64,000 bases of DNA from Seiridium cupressi (taxonomy: Eukaryota > Ascomycota > Sordariomycetes > Amphisphaeriales > Sporocadaceae): contig JARVKI010000008.1 in NCBI GenBank assembly GCA_036674765.1, forward strand, positions 682,001 through 746,000. Reading direction: 5' to 3'. Shown here one piece after another: positions 24,604-34,966 of this stretch. The notes under the pieces are model-generated. The model saw only the letters and a list, made by a program, of their open reading frames with translations, ran no database searches and had not been told where the DNA came from. How positions within the stretch are numbered: position 1 is the first letter of the stretch; each line of letters starts with the position of its first letter. Position numbers and translations under genes: made by a program.

Positions 24604-25305
24604 TCAAATAACATCTTTCGTGAGGCCTTCTTGGCGCTTTGCAGCTTCTTCGACCTCACTCTGTTGTCGTGGAATGCCTTCTCTCTAAAGTGTCCAATTA
24701 GTGGAGTGACGTTGCATCCCCCTCGAGACACGACTTACAATGCTTCGTATTTCTTGGCTTTCGTGGCGTTCGTAACTCCCGGGACAGCCTCTCGGTATAT
24801 CCTCTGGATCTCATCTGCTAGTTTTTGAACATTTTCATCCGTGTTGGCAGTTCTGCTCCGTTGCGTCTGGGCCTGTATAGTAAGAGAGTCGTTTCTGCTG
24901 GTATAGTATCTGGATGTTCGAAGTGCCGGATGCAGCAATTTAGGGAGCGTTTGCGTGAGTTCGTGTACCGGCCAGACAGTCGTTGCTTTTGTTTCAGTCC
25001 TATCCACAGTCAGTGAGGTGTTTGAATACCCTCCGCCGGCCGTTTCCATACTTATTGACATGCTGCCCGCCAGGACCACTTGATCTTGAATAGTGCGTAT
25101 GGCCCTTGGGGAGATTGTCCTCATTAAATGAGGAGTGCCAATTCCTTGCATCAGCCAGCTCGTCCTGATCAAAGTCGGCATCAAATGCCTGATTACGGGC
25201 AGACCTAGAGAATATTAGAGGCCGTCCAGGACTGAAGGACCCCTGAGCTCTCGGGAGCCTACTCAAAGGACCTCGAAGTATGGTCGATAAGCTTGCGAGA
25301 GCCAT
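24604..25305 (-). CDS. ICT1: ICT1/ArfB-type mitochondrial peptidyl-tRNA hydrolase (197 aa)
   Basis: Codon-independent release factor that frees nascent chains from stalled mitochondrial ribosomes. Exons 25305-25052, 24999-24739 and 24682-24604. The first intron (GTATGG...ATAG) interrupts the Lys after the GGQ loop; joined, it reads SSGPGGQHVNKTETKAT, with the catalytic Gly-Gly-Gln at residues 79-81. The N-terminus is Arg/Ser-rich without acidic residues (SRLPRAQGSFSPGRPLIFSR), a good mitochondrial targeting sequence. The missing stop-codon recognition domain and short length separate it from RF1. The last intron (GTAAGT...GAG) is less certain: without it the frame ends at a TAA at 24735, losing a 25-residue Glu/Lys/Gln-rich tail. 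That basic-acidic tail is usual for this family, so I keep it. Confidence 0.82.
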
Positions 25306-27254
25306 TTGGTATAATTGAATAGGCCAAGAAGCTGACCTAGTTCAAGTGGATTGTAGAAGTGCAAAATGTTCGATCGCCCGCAGTGTTGTCTCCGTGTCCT
25401 GGAAATGGAAACCAGGTGAGCCACTTATGTTGCTGCAGGCTCTCTCGGAGAGTGGTGTAAAAGGGACGACGGAACGACCCTCACCACTGAACCAATCAAT
25501 CGTGCTCACAAACGACCGCAAAGGCAGCACGATCCAGGTGAAGCAGTAACGTCGCTGCCTCAGACTCTATTGCTTGTGCGGGGAGCTCTGCCCTTCAGTC
25601 CACTAACCAAATCTCAGCGGCAGGCTCGAGATCGCCAGATAGGTGCTCGTATTGAATGTGATGGAGATAGTGAAGTTGTTGAGGAGTGGACCTTTTTCGC
25701 AGAATGGTATGGTATATCCAGTAGCACCACCAGCCCGCCACCTATAACAACAAACGATTCCAGTATTACAGGCGACCAGCCCTGTACTTTCCCAGAAGGC
25801 TATTGGCGCTCGGGAGACTGCGGAGGAAGAGACCAAAGTCAACTTGGAACATACGAGCGCAGATTTGCTGAATGGACTCGGCGATGCCTGTGCTTCAGAC
25901 TTTGCAGGCTTTGTCTAGGATGATATTGAGAATTGAAGCGGCTTTCGGTCTGCAGATTCTCCCTAGGCGCACATACAAAGAGCAACAAGCCGGCCGAGTT
26001 GGTACCGTTCGAAGAAGAAGAAAAAAAATGCGATGTTGAAGAGATGCTCTAAACTCTTGTGGTATAGATTCTGCAAGTGCATCTGCGTAAGTCCGCTGAC
26101 GCTATCCGATGAACATGTTCGAAAGGTTTAGGACCAGGGCGTTTCGATGTGAGACTAAACCGGCTGAGGATTAATCTAGTCTTCTTCCAGCGACGACCCA
26201 CCAGGAATGACAAAGGATGTCAAGCTGAGCTGAGATGGCTCGAGCGCATTGTCCTTAGGGCGTTGGAGTAGCCCCGCGGTCTGCTTCTCCATGCCATTCA
26301 AGAACCTCAATCAGCAGAGCCGCCGAGATTTCATCAAACAACAACCGCGCTCTTACAGTCGCATCACCAGAGGTTTCCCAGTTTGTCCTGCGACAAACCA
26401 CCCTCGGCTGCCCAGGTACTGATTGCTGCTATGCCAATTAGCCACAGCAAAAACAACTGCATTGTCTAGCTTATCCAACGCACAGAGTTCGAACCCGTTG
26501 TACAAGAGGCAAGCTAAACCTGCACGCCAGCGCCGACCCCAAGGAACAGGTATTGCGACTCCCTCGGTAACTCTTCGCGATCGTCTCTCTTGAACCGCGC
26601 GCGATTCTACCAGCTCCGACCAAGGTCCCCTTTCGACATCAGCTACACATCGAGAAGCCTCCAGGACTTGCCGTGTCCAACGCCCAAAGATTGCGCCCAT
26701 CGGCGCCCTTCCGCACAAACCGGCACCATTTCAACACCAAGTAGTGCCAATCAACACCTTGGCGTTTACCGTCGTCCTTGCTTGCCAAGAGAGAAAATTT
26801 TCTCGCAGCTATATAATCGGTCCTCCAGCACCGGCACGGAGCTTTACCAGTCGTCGGTCTGTACATAAAGAAGACCAGCAAATCCAGGTGAAGCATATGC
26901 TCCGCGCACCATCGATCCCAATAAGCCAATTAGGACTCCCCAAGCCCAGCAACAATCTGTATGATGCTCCCGGAGTGAATACTGCTGCTTTCGATTCTAT
27001 TTCGCCTCGGAAATTCAAGATACGAATTTTCGCCTCCATTTGACAACGCGGGATTTGCGCATATTTCGTAGCCGTACATACGCGGACTGCCATCCACCAT
27101 ATACTTTTCCACTTGACAAGTGTAGACTCCCATTCTGCACCATTGTCTCAAAAAGCCCTTCACGCGTCCACATTCTGGCTTGCCAGCTGCACCTGTCTCG
27201 AGACTGGATGCGCTTTTCTCAACCCACCATCGTCCACTAGAAACGCGAGGCTTG
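25306..27254. other. Divergent promoter region of the ICT1-like gene and NAB3
   Basis: About 1.9 kb with no convincing gene. The open frames at 25570-25923 (plus) and 26353-26718 (minus) have no motif. The part near 27255 is likely the long NAB3 leader. Confidence 0.4.
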
Positions 27255-29762
27255 ATGACCGACAATCCAGAGCTCGTGGCTACTGCCGACCTGACGCCCG
27301 AGTCCCCCAAGCCAATAAACCTCTCCTCCCCGGCTTCTGTTCCTGCTCTTCAGGACCAGGCCGATAATCTGTCTACCATGGCGCTGTCCCCAAGCGAAGA
27401 CATGTCTATCGCTGGTATCACCAACGTGATCCAGGATCTCGATGCGACTGGCCATGTCCAAACCCAAACCCAAGCCGAAGAGAACGCCACGACATCACCA
27501 TCAGATGAAACTCATATCTCGATTAATGCCAGTGACACTGCTCAAGGCACTCAAGAGCACGAAGTCGTACCTGAGGTAGAGAACGAAGATGAAGACGATT
27601 ACGCCAAGGACTTTGACTCTCCCGTCCCTGGTACTGACGATGCCGCCGAACATGCTTCAGCCGACACAGGCGGTAACGTTGCCACAAATGACCCCTTGAA
27701 GACTGAATTTTCTCCAAGCCCGTCCAAGGATGCGATCACATCTGCTTCACAACCTACGCCTCCTTCCGCATCTTTGTCTGTGTCCGTGTCCGGGTCCGCA
27801 GCCGGGGACGGAGCCGGAACCGCATCCCGGCCTACCACCGACAACCATGAGGTCATACAAAACGGGGAGGCTTATACGACAGAAACGACTGCCACCCCAC
27901 AAGCCGAAGCCGAAGATGCTATTGATATTCAGGCTTTGGTTGACAATATCACTGCTCGTCATGATGCCACCAAATCTAGTGATGCTGCTGCAGCTGTGAC
28001 GGGTGAGCCTGCTCCAGGTGCGGCCAATCCGCAGTCCTCGCTCCCGCCTAAGCCGCCCGTCTCACAGCAGCCCCCAGCTGCGAACCTGCGCCCTGACGAG
28101 CTGCGTCGGTACCAGTCCAATGCATCTGCAAGCATTCCCAATATCACTCCTGCTGCAGCTTCGCCGTACTCGTATCCCCCACCCGGTGCTTCGGTCCCTG
28201 CCAACTATGCGGCCCCGCATATGTATCCTAATCCAGGCCCGCCCATGCCCCTTCCGGCATCGTATACTGCTGCCCCGCCTCCAGGTGCCAACGGATCGAA
28301 CCTGAATCAGTCACAGCGTTACGATGACTTCCTCAAGGAGGAACGCAAGTATGTTTCTGAAGCCAAGTGGGATAGGTTCCCAGAAGGCTCGAGACTTTTC
28401 ATCGGTAAGACCTACAACTCCGGTGTATAGGACCCCAAACTAATGTCTCTCAGGGAACCTCTCGAGTGAGAGAGTTCAAAAGAAGGAGGTCTTCGACATA
28501 TTTTCTCTCTATGGCAAGCTAGCCCAGATATCGCTCAAGCAGGCGTATGGCTTCGTCCAGTATCACACAGTCGCTGAAGGCCAGGCTGCTACTGATGCCT
28601 TACAAGGCATTGAGATTAGCGGCCGTAAGATCCGTATGTTTTTGTAGCCGCTTCCTGATGTGTTCCTCATCGCTGACATTATACAGACCTCGAGTACTCT
28701 CGCACGCAAAAGAAAGAAGGCGATGGCGATAGACGTGGCAACCGTGGAGGTCGTGGTGGCAATAACCAGAACGAGCGCAGTAACCGTTTCGATGGGCGCC
28801 GCGGTGATGGCTATCGCCCTCGCTCGCCTTCTCCAAGCCGCGGCGCCCACTCTCGTCAAGCCTCATACGGTCGAGTAGATCGGGGCCATTGGGATCCTCC
28901 CGCCGACTATCAACGTCGCGGACGCTCGCGATCGCCTATAGGTTATGGTGCCGGTGCCACATATCGTCATCGGAGCCCTAGCCCGTATCGACGTGGCCCG
29001 CCTACTTCCGAAGTCGATCTTGATATTCCTCGTCGTTTTGGTGCAGACGTGCCTGACGTGCAGCTCCTGCTTTTAGAGGAAGTTCACCGGGACTTCGTGG
29101 GCTGGGTACAGGGAGCGTTTGTTGAGCGTGGGCTGAAGGTTGAAGTTATGTACCTGAATCCTCGTTTCCCCCGCGACCTGGTCATTCAGAGACAAGTGGT
29201 GGAGGGCGTTTATGGTGTAGCCGAGCTGGATTTCCGCTCGCAAACCGCGGCCAAGATTCCCCTTCAGACATTCGATCGATCAGCCGGCCGCCACAACGCT
29301 CGCTTCGACCAATATCAAGATCTGGAGCCCAGAATTGCCGCAGAGATAATTGCTCGCGCCAAGTCACAGGGCCAACTGCAATCACCCGCAGGCTACGGCA
29401 ACGGCCAATACCCGCCAGTCAACTATCCTCAAGCGCAGATGCCTCCACAGCCCTACCCCCAGATGCCTGGCCAGCCTCCCGCAAACCTGAATTTGGGAGG
29501 CCTTGACAATGCCACATTGCAAAGAGTTCTGTCTGCTGTTCAAGGTGGCCCGCAAGCTGGCATGCCTGGTCAACCCCAGATGGGCGCTGCTCCCGGTGTT
29601 GATGTCAATGCCGTTCTGAGTGTTCTGGGAGCTAACGGCGCCATTGGCACCCCGACTCAGCACCAGCCGGTTTCATACCATCCTGCGCCAGCCTCTGGCA
29701 ACCCTGCTGATCAAGCTCACGTCCAAAACATTATGGCGCAACTGTCTCGATACAGACAGTAG
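27255..29762 (+). CDS. NAB3: NAB3-like nuclear RNA-binding protein (801 aa)
   Basis: RNA-recognition subunit related to yeast Nab3, which acts with Nrd1 and Sen1 in termination and decay of short Pol II transcripts. Exons 27255-28404, 28454-28633 and 28687-29762; both introns are in phase 1. A long acidic and Pro/Ala/Gln-rich N-terminus (DEDDYAKDFDSP near residue 115) leads to one RRM: RNP2 LFIGNL is created across the first splice, RNP1 is AYGFVQY, then ALQGIEISGRKIHLEYSR (RRM about residues 377-450). An Arg/Gly/Ser tail with RSPSPSRG follows, then a folded region (DVQLLLLEEVHRDFVGWVQGA), found next to the RRM in filamentous-fungal Nab3, and a Pro/Gln-rich end. The first ATG in frame, 27255, is taken as start. 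Confidence 0.85.
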
Positions 29763-30800
29763 GTGTCTCCCCTGGCACTTTACCCCTTCTACACAGCTCT
29801 GCCTCTGCTACCTACCAATTATTTCCATTGAAAACAGTCGCACTTGGAGAAGATAGTTGGCTGGTACTTGAGATCATGTCCCTAGTGCCCTATAGTAGCA
29901 AGAGCGATCCCATCTTATGATCCATCCTGTTGGTATTACAACTGGTATCGACATTAGAGGTGTTTTGCATCCTGGTTCAGAAGCCTGCTTGTGAATATGG
30001 GCTCAGTTGTAGCGAAAGGCGCCGATGCCCTGCTGCGGCTCGGATCGCTCGCCGTCTTTTCTATACCCTTCCCCCTTCCTTCCTTCTCTTACTCTTTGCA
30101 ATGCCCTGCCAATACGCCATTTCCGGGTGTTGTGTGGGCTCAGACACTTCTGCTTTAAGAAGGCATCGTGGCCTATCGGTCGAGCATCTGCCAGTTGAGA
30201 ATGAAGCCTAGGGCATGCTATGTTCATTCGACCGGCGCAATCCCTTTTTCCCTGACTAGCCAAATTGATGGCTTGAGCAACTGTGTTGCTTGCTGCGGCC
30301 AAGTATCACACCCGAGGTAGGAAAAGGGCCACCAAGGAAAGACGTGGTTATGGGGAATCATGATAAAGCTGAACACATACATATATCATCGGCATTTGCA
30401 GGCGTTGGGGCTTTTCCTAGTGTACTGCATAGCCAGACCTCGTGGTTGTTTTGGTGGGAAAATTTCTCCCTCTGGTATCGCCAGCTATGGCGAGGTACTT
30501 TTGATACGCAGTAAGAGAATCATGACAATAAGAACTGAATTCCACCTACATTCTTATGATTCGGTGCTGTAGACACAATCGATGTCTAGTCAATTTCTCC
30601 GAGACAACATTAACATGGTCCTCGCCATACCGCAGATGAAATCTGCAGCTGGCCGAAACAGTCCCGTTCAACGTCTCAAGACAATCAGCCATCTTAATCA
30701 TTCATGGCGCGTGTGCAATCGCCTAGGTGATCGACGTCAAAGGACGAAACAGAGTCTTTCTCCCAACAATGGCGCAGCGAGCAAACGCGCTCACAGCAAC
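29763..30800. other. Intergenic region between NAB3 and tRNA-Gln
   Basis: NAB3 3' flank and tRNA upstream region. No gene or repeat recognised. Confidence 0.45.
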
Positions 30801-30888
30801 GGCCGTTTCGTCTAGTGGTTTAGGACTTCAGATTCTGATCAATCTCGGCAGATTTCTGGCGGCCTCGGTTCGAATCCGAGAACGGCCT
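30801..30888 (+). tRNA. tRNA-Gln (anticodon CUG) with a 15-base intron
   Basis: Acceptor strands GGCCGTT (30801-30807) and AACGGCC (30881-30887) pair perfectly over 7 bp, with discriminator T at 30888. The D arm is GTCT...GGAC, the anticodon stem is TCAGA with TCTGG (30828-30832 and 30855-30859), and the T arm is CTCGG-TTCGAAT-CCGAG. The anticodon loop gives CTG at 30835-30837. A 15-base intron lies one base 3' of the anticodon (30839-30853), the canonical eukaryotic site. A run of six T at 30894-30899 ends transcription. A/B boxes match the Pol III consensus. Confidence 0.95.
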
Positions 30889-30893
30889 TTCAC

Positions 30894-30899
30894 TTTTTT
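30894..30899 (+). terminator. Pol III terminator of tRNA-Gln
   Basis: T6 run six bases past the discriminator base. Confidence 0.85.
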
Positions 30900-31509
30900 G
30901 CCTGGTTGGCTGGTGCGCGTCATAATTCATCGGTGTTGGTTGGACATTGAGTGGGGTGCTGGTGAAGGCAGATAGACCAAGAGTTGTATGGCGTTGTGAG
31001 GAGTCTGTGAACTCCGATTAATGAAATAGTGAATATGTAAATCGTAAAAAATGGCTGTTTGTGTTAGACCCAAGTGATTGTGTGTCCTTCATTCAGGCTT
31101 GGCCGTTCCGCAGTGAACCATCCCAGCAGAAGAGCACAGGAGAGTCACAACTTCACATTTGATTAACGATGGTCATGGCCATATTCCCTAGCGGTGCGCT
31201 GTAATTCTGTAATATTACATTTATCTCGTCAAAAGACCAGATTGGTGACACATCACCCGAATTCCTTACAGCCGTTACCACCCACTTACGGCCATGTGTT
31301 GGGCTGTGAATGATTTCCTGCTGTTTCTTCCCCGAGCACTAGGCGTCTATGAGGAACATTTATCCTAACCGGGTACCAGAGGACAGCATGAACGTGTTTG
31401 AATGTGTTTTGAATATGTATCGTTTTGCCTTGTAGGCGTTTGTAGATCATGGAAATCATGAGATATTTACTTTCCGACAATGCAATACCATATGATAAAC
31501 TAGCAAGAT
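30900..31509. other. Intergenic region after tRNA-Gln
   Basis: No feature supported; 3' flank of the sugar transporter lies at the right end. Confidence 0.4.
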
Positions 31510-33602
31510 CTATACATGCGTCTCGACCTCCTCCGCCACACCTCGATTGGCTTCTACCTTCTCAGCTGGCAGTGTGTCGGTCAGACCCACCGAAGCCGCA
31601 ATATCATAGAGTCTCATCTTCTCCTCATGGGCAGCGGAATCACCGAAGACCACATCCATGTCCTCGAGGCTCTTGTCTTTCGTTTCGGGGACGAAAAAAT
31701 AGGTGAATACCAGAGCAATCAGACAGAAGGCCGCGAAGAAGATGTACGTGCCCCAGCCGATCTTGTCGAGCATTTCCGGCGTCACGAGCCCGATGATGAA
31801 ATTGCACATCCAGGTCGTCGAAGTGGTGATGGCCATGGCCTTGGACCGGTTGCCGAGGTGGAAGATCTCAGAGGGGAGAACCCAGCCGATGGGCGCGAAG
31901 GAGTACGAGAAATTGATGTCGTAGATGTAGACAAAGGCAATACCAGCCCAGCCCGCGGACGAATGCGAGGAGAGGCTGGCGCCATAACCACCGACAATGC
32001 CACCAACGATGACTAGTGATATAAAGGTACCAGCGGCTCCGCACATGAGGAGGGGGGGACGTCCAACCTTATCGATGAGGAATAGAGCCGGTAGCGTAGA
32101 GAGGGTGTTGACAATACCGTACACACCGGTGGCCAACAAGCCCGAGGTGTTGCCAGATAGTCCGAGCTGGGCGAACATGGTCGGCGCATACTAGAACACC
32201 TGGAGTCAGTGATTGCTTCTTCGAACATGCTGTGCGAGTTATCGGGAGTCAGATACAACCATGTTTCAAGGGCAGAAACGCTTAACCAGGAACCGGCGGA
32301 CCCCCGAAAAATGCTATACGGGACATGAGATAACTCTGGAAGTTACGTACGTAGATGATAGCGTTGCAACCCATGAACTGTTGAAAAAACATAATGCAAC
32401 ATCCAATGGCGAGACGCCTGAAAGCTGGCCACGTCGAGACCAGTGAAACGTGCTGGGCAGCCCAAAGCGAGATTCCCGACTTGCCTGGATATTTATCGCG
32501 TGCCATTGATCCGTCGAAGAGGATCTCCGTCTTGATGGCAAGATATTCCTGTCGCAACGACTCCGAGTCAGGGTGAACCCGGCGCAGCCTAGCCAGAGCA
32601 CGGAGAGCCTTCTCCTCGTTGTGTCGCATGAGGAAGAATCTCGGCGACTCTGGGAAGAACAACATTCCGATACCCAGTATTAGAGCAGGAAACATCTGCA
32701 GTGCAAAGGGTACTCGCCAGGCTGCATCAGATTGACCGGTACAGCCATTGGGGCCAACGTCGGTTGTCGGGTCGAATGAATCGCCAGCGTACGCAATGTC
32801 TGGCGCGCATCTCGTACCATCAATGTATTGGGTACCGTACTCCAGCCAGTAGCTAATGAGAATACCGAGAGTGATACTCACTAGTTTGTTAATCAGTATA
32901 CCAGTTTGGTCTCAGAAGGACGCATCAGACTTACATTGCTGTAATACTACGAGAGTGCCTCGGATGCCAGGCGTTGAAACCTCTACACACAAACATAACT
33001 TGGTGACCACATTTCTCCGCTCTGGAATCGAAATGACATACCTGACATGTACATTGGGACAATCATCGTGAGCATGCCAATAGCCAGTCCAGCAATCGCA
33101 CGACCTATGTTGCTGTTAGTGCTGCGCCTGAAGGAAACTGCAATGCGTCGTACCAGCGAATATAGTAGGAATGTCGCTTGCACCAGCTTGCAGAGCGGCA
33201 CCGAGAAGAAAAACCACGACGGCGATCAGCATAGATCCCCTCCTGCCGAAGCGGTCCGCGAGTGGTCCGTTGATCAAGGATCCAAGCCAAGCAACCAGAA
33301 GAAGCGTTGACAGGAACCAGCCTTTGAAGTTGCTGTCGAGGTAGACTCTGGGAAACTTTGCGGCAAAGGATTCCATCGTCACAACGCCGGAGACGACGCC
33401 CTGGTCATAGCCGAAGAGAAAACCTCCAAGTGACGCAAACTAACACGGCGTCAGGAGAAGGGGAAAGCACAAGAGTCTGTGTGAACAAGCCGGAGCCTAC
33501 CGTAGATAATCCTAGGATATGGGGGTTTTCCCGCAACTCGCGCCATGCGCCTTTGCCCGATGAGCCTCCGGCATGGCCTTCGGTCGACTGCTGCGCTGCC
33601 AT
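31510..33602 (-). CDS. MFS sugar transporter (535 aa)
   Basis: Plasma-membrane proton symporter of the major facilitator sugar porter family. Six exons on the minus strand: 33602-33501, 33439-33154, 33104-33042, 32982-32935, 32880-32351 and 32190-31510; all five introns keep frame. Family signatures are in place: FLFGYDQGVVSG in helix 1, DRFGRRGSM in the first cytosolic loop, PESPRF after helix 6, QQFMGCNAIIYYAPT across the last splice, DKVGRPPLL, and PETKDKSLEDMD (usually PETKG) near the end. Twelve helices fit the length. The sugar, or possibly quinate, cannot be fixed from sequence. Beside it, divergently, lies a P-loop kinase gene, then a Gal4-like regulator: an arrangement that suggests uptake plus phosphorylation of one substrate. 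Confidence 0.9.
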
Positions 33603-34134
33603 GGTGGTGCCTGTAAGACTTGAAGCTCGTGATGACTTTTGGTGAGGCTTCGAAGAAATCTGCAGTGGAAGATGACCGGCTGCCGAGCTTATATAAAGGG
33701 TATCGGCTATCGTACCCATGTTCCGATCCCCACGGGGAACAACGTCGAGCCACCGGGTCGATTATGCGGAGTCCATCCGGGCGACAGTCGTCCGGGCCAA
33801 TCATTTCGCTGTGATCTCACAACATGGTAACCCGCTACGGAACCGCCTTCCCACAAGACCTCGTGACGCGGCGGAGAATCAGACCCACCATATCCATGAT
33901 AGTATGTTACTCGCCAGTTGCCTGCGCTCCGCAGACCGAATGGTGTTGTATCTCTCCACAAACGGGTTGTGTTCGGCGGGATTCAGTGATCCGCGAAGGC
34001 TGGCTGGCTCGTGTCCAGACACTGAATAGAACCCCACCCCGAGGACCAGTATAGTAGACATGGGAGCATTTCAGAAGGGAGTGGGAATTGCTAATTTACG
34101 TTTTCGAACTGACATGAGCAACCGGGTTGGGAAA
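33603..34134. other. Divergent promoter between transporter and kinase
   Basis: About 530 bases shared by two divergent genes, fitting coordinated control. Apart from the TATA-like box I see no defined site. Confidence 0.4.
33690..33697 (-). promoter_or_regulatory. TATA-like box of the sugar transporter
   Basis: TTTATATA on the minus strand, about 88 bases before the transporter ATG at 33602, in an otherwise GC-rich promoter. Confidence 0.4.
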
Positions 34135-34935
34135 ATGGGGTCTCTCCAAGATTTCAGTCTCGACGAGACCATTAGAAAACTATGCGTCAGAATCGAGTCA
34201 CTTCTTGTCCGCCAGAGTCTCTGCCCACAGCAACGACTGCTCGTCGCCCTTGCAGGTGTTCCCGGCTCCGGCAAATCAACTGTATCTGGAGCATTGATCA
34301 CAGCGTTGTTTCAACGAGGTATCTTCGATGTTGTGGTTGTGCCGATGGTATGCCTACGGTTTCATTCAGGATAATAACTGCTAACCGCTCCAAGGACGGC
34401 TTTCATTACACCAAGGCCACGTTGGAGGGTTTTAGTGATCCTGCCTTGGCTTTCCGTAAACGTGGCGCCCCTTTCACGTTTAATGCGGATGGTCTGATCG
34501 ATTTGATCAACATTCTCAAGACTTTACCGGTTACAGGGCCAGAGACACCAGAGCAGATTATTACTGCACCAAGCTTCGACCACGCGATACAGGACCCTGT
34601 CGGTGATGATATTGGCATTCCTTCCCGAAGTAGAATCGTCATGATCGAGGGGAATTACACTCTACTGGACATGGCCCCTTGGAACAAGATTGGGAAGATG
34701 GTGGACGAAAGGTAGGATCTTGTTCTTGTACTGGAAGGGATGCTAACCGTTGTGAAGATGGTTCGTAGACGTTCCACGAGATGTCGCAAGAGATCGATTA
34801 GTCGCACGGCACTTGGCTGCTGGCATTGAGTCCTCGGGAGAAGCTGCAACGATCCGAGCAGAAGACAACGATCTTCCGAATGGAGACCTTATTAGGTCTC
34901 ATCTCATCGAGCCGGATATTCGAATCGTTAACTAA
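34135..34935 (+). CDS. P-loop kinase of the uridine/phosphoribulokinase type (235 aa)
   Basis: Small-molecule kinase resembling fungal YFH7-like and uridine/pantothenate kinase-fold proteins. Exons 34135-34347, 34395-34711 and 34758-34935. Walker A is GVPGSGKST. Splicing intron 1 gives VVVPMDGFHYTK, the DGFH substrate-side motif of this fold. FRKRGAPFTFNADGL and RIVMIEGNYTLLD are also typical, and the last exon opens with the lid segment RWFVDVPRDVARDRLVARHL. Substrate unknown; a sugar or nucleoside is likely from the neighbouring transporter. The start is ambiguous: in-frame ATGs at 34060 and 34114 would add 25 or 7 residues; I chose 34135 for its AAAATGG context. Its stop lies only 31 bases from the stop of the convergent regulator gene. 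Confidence 0.82.
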
Positions 34936-34966
34936 TGGGGCGCATGGTGCAGTCTCCAAGCCCTAT

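Noticed and set aside
25570..25923. 117-codon plus-strand frame between ICT1-like gene and NAB3
   Set aside because: No motif, poor codon bias, no extension by splicing.
26353..26718. 121-codon minus-strand frame in the NAB3 upstream region
   Set aside because: No recognisable domain and lies in a probable promoter/leader.
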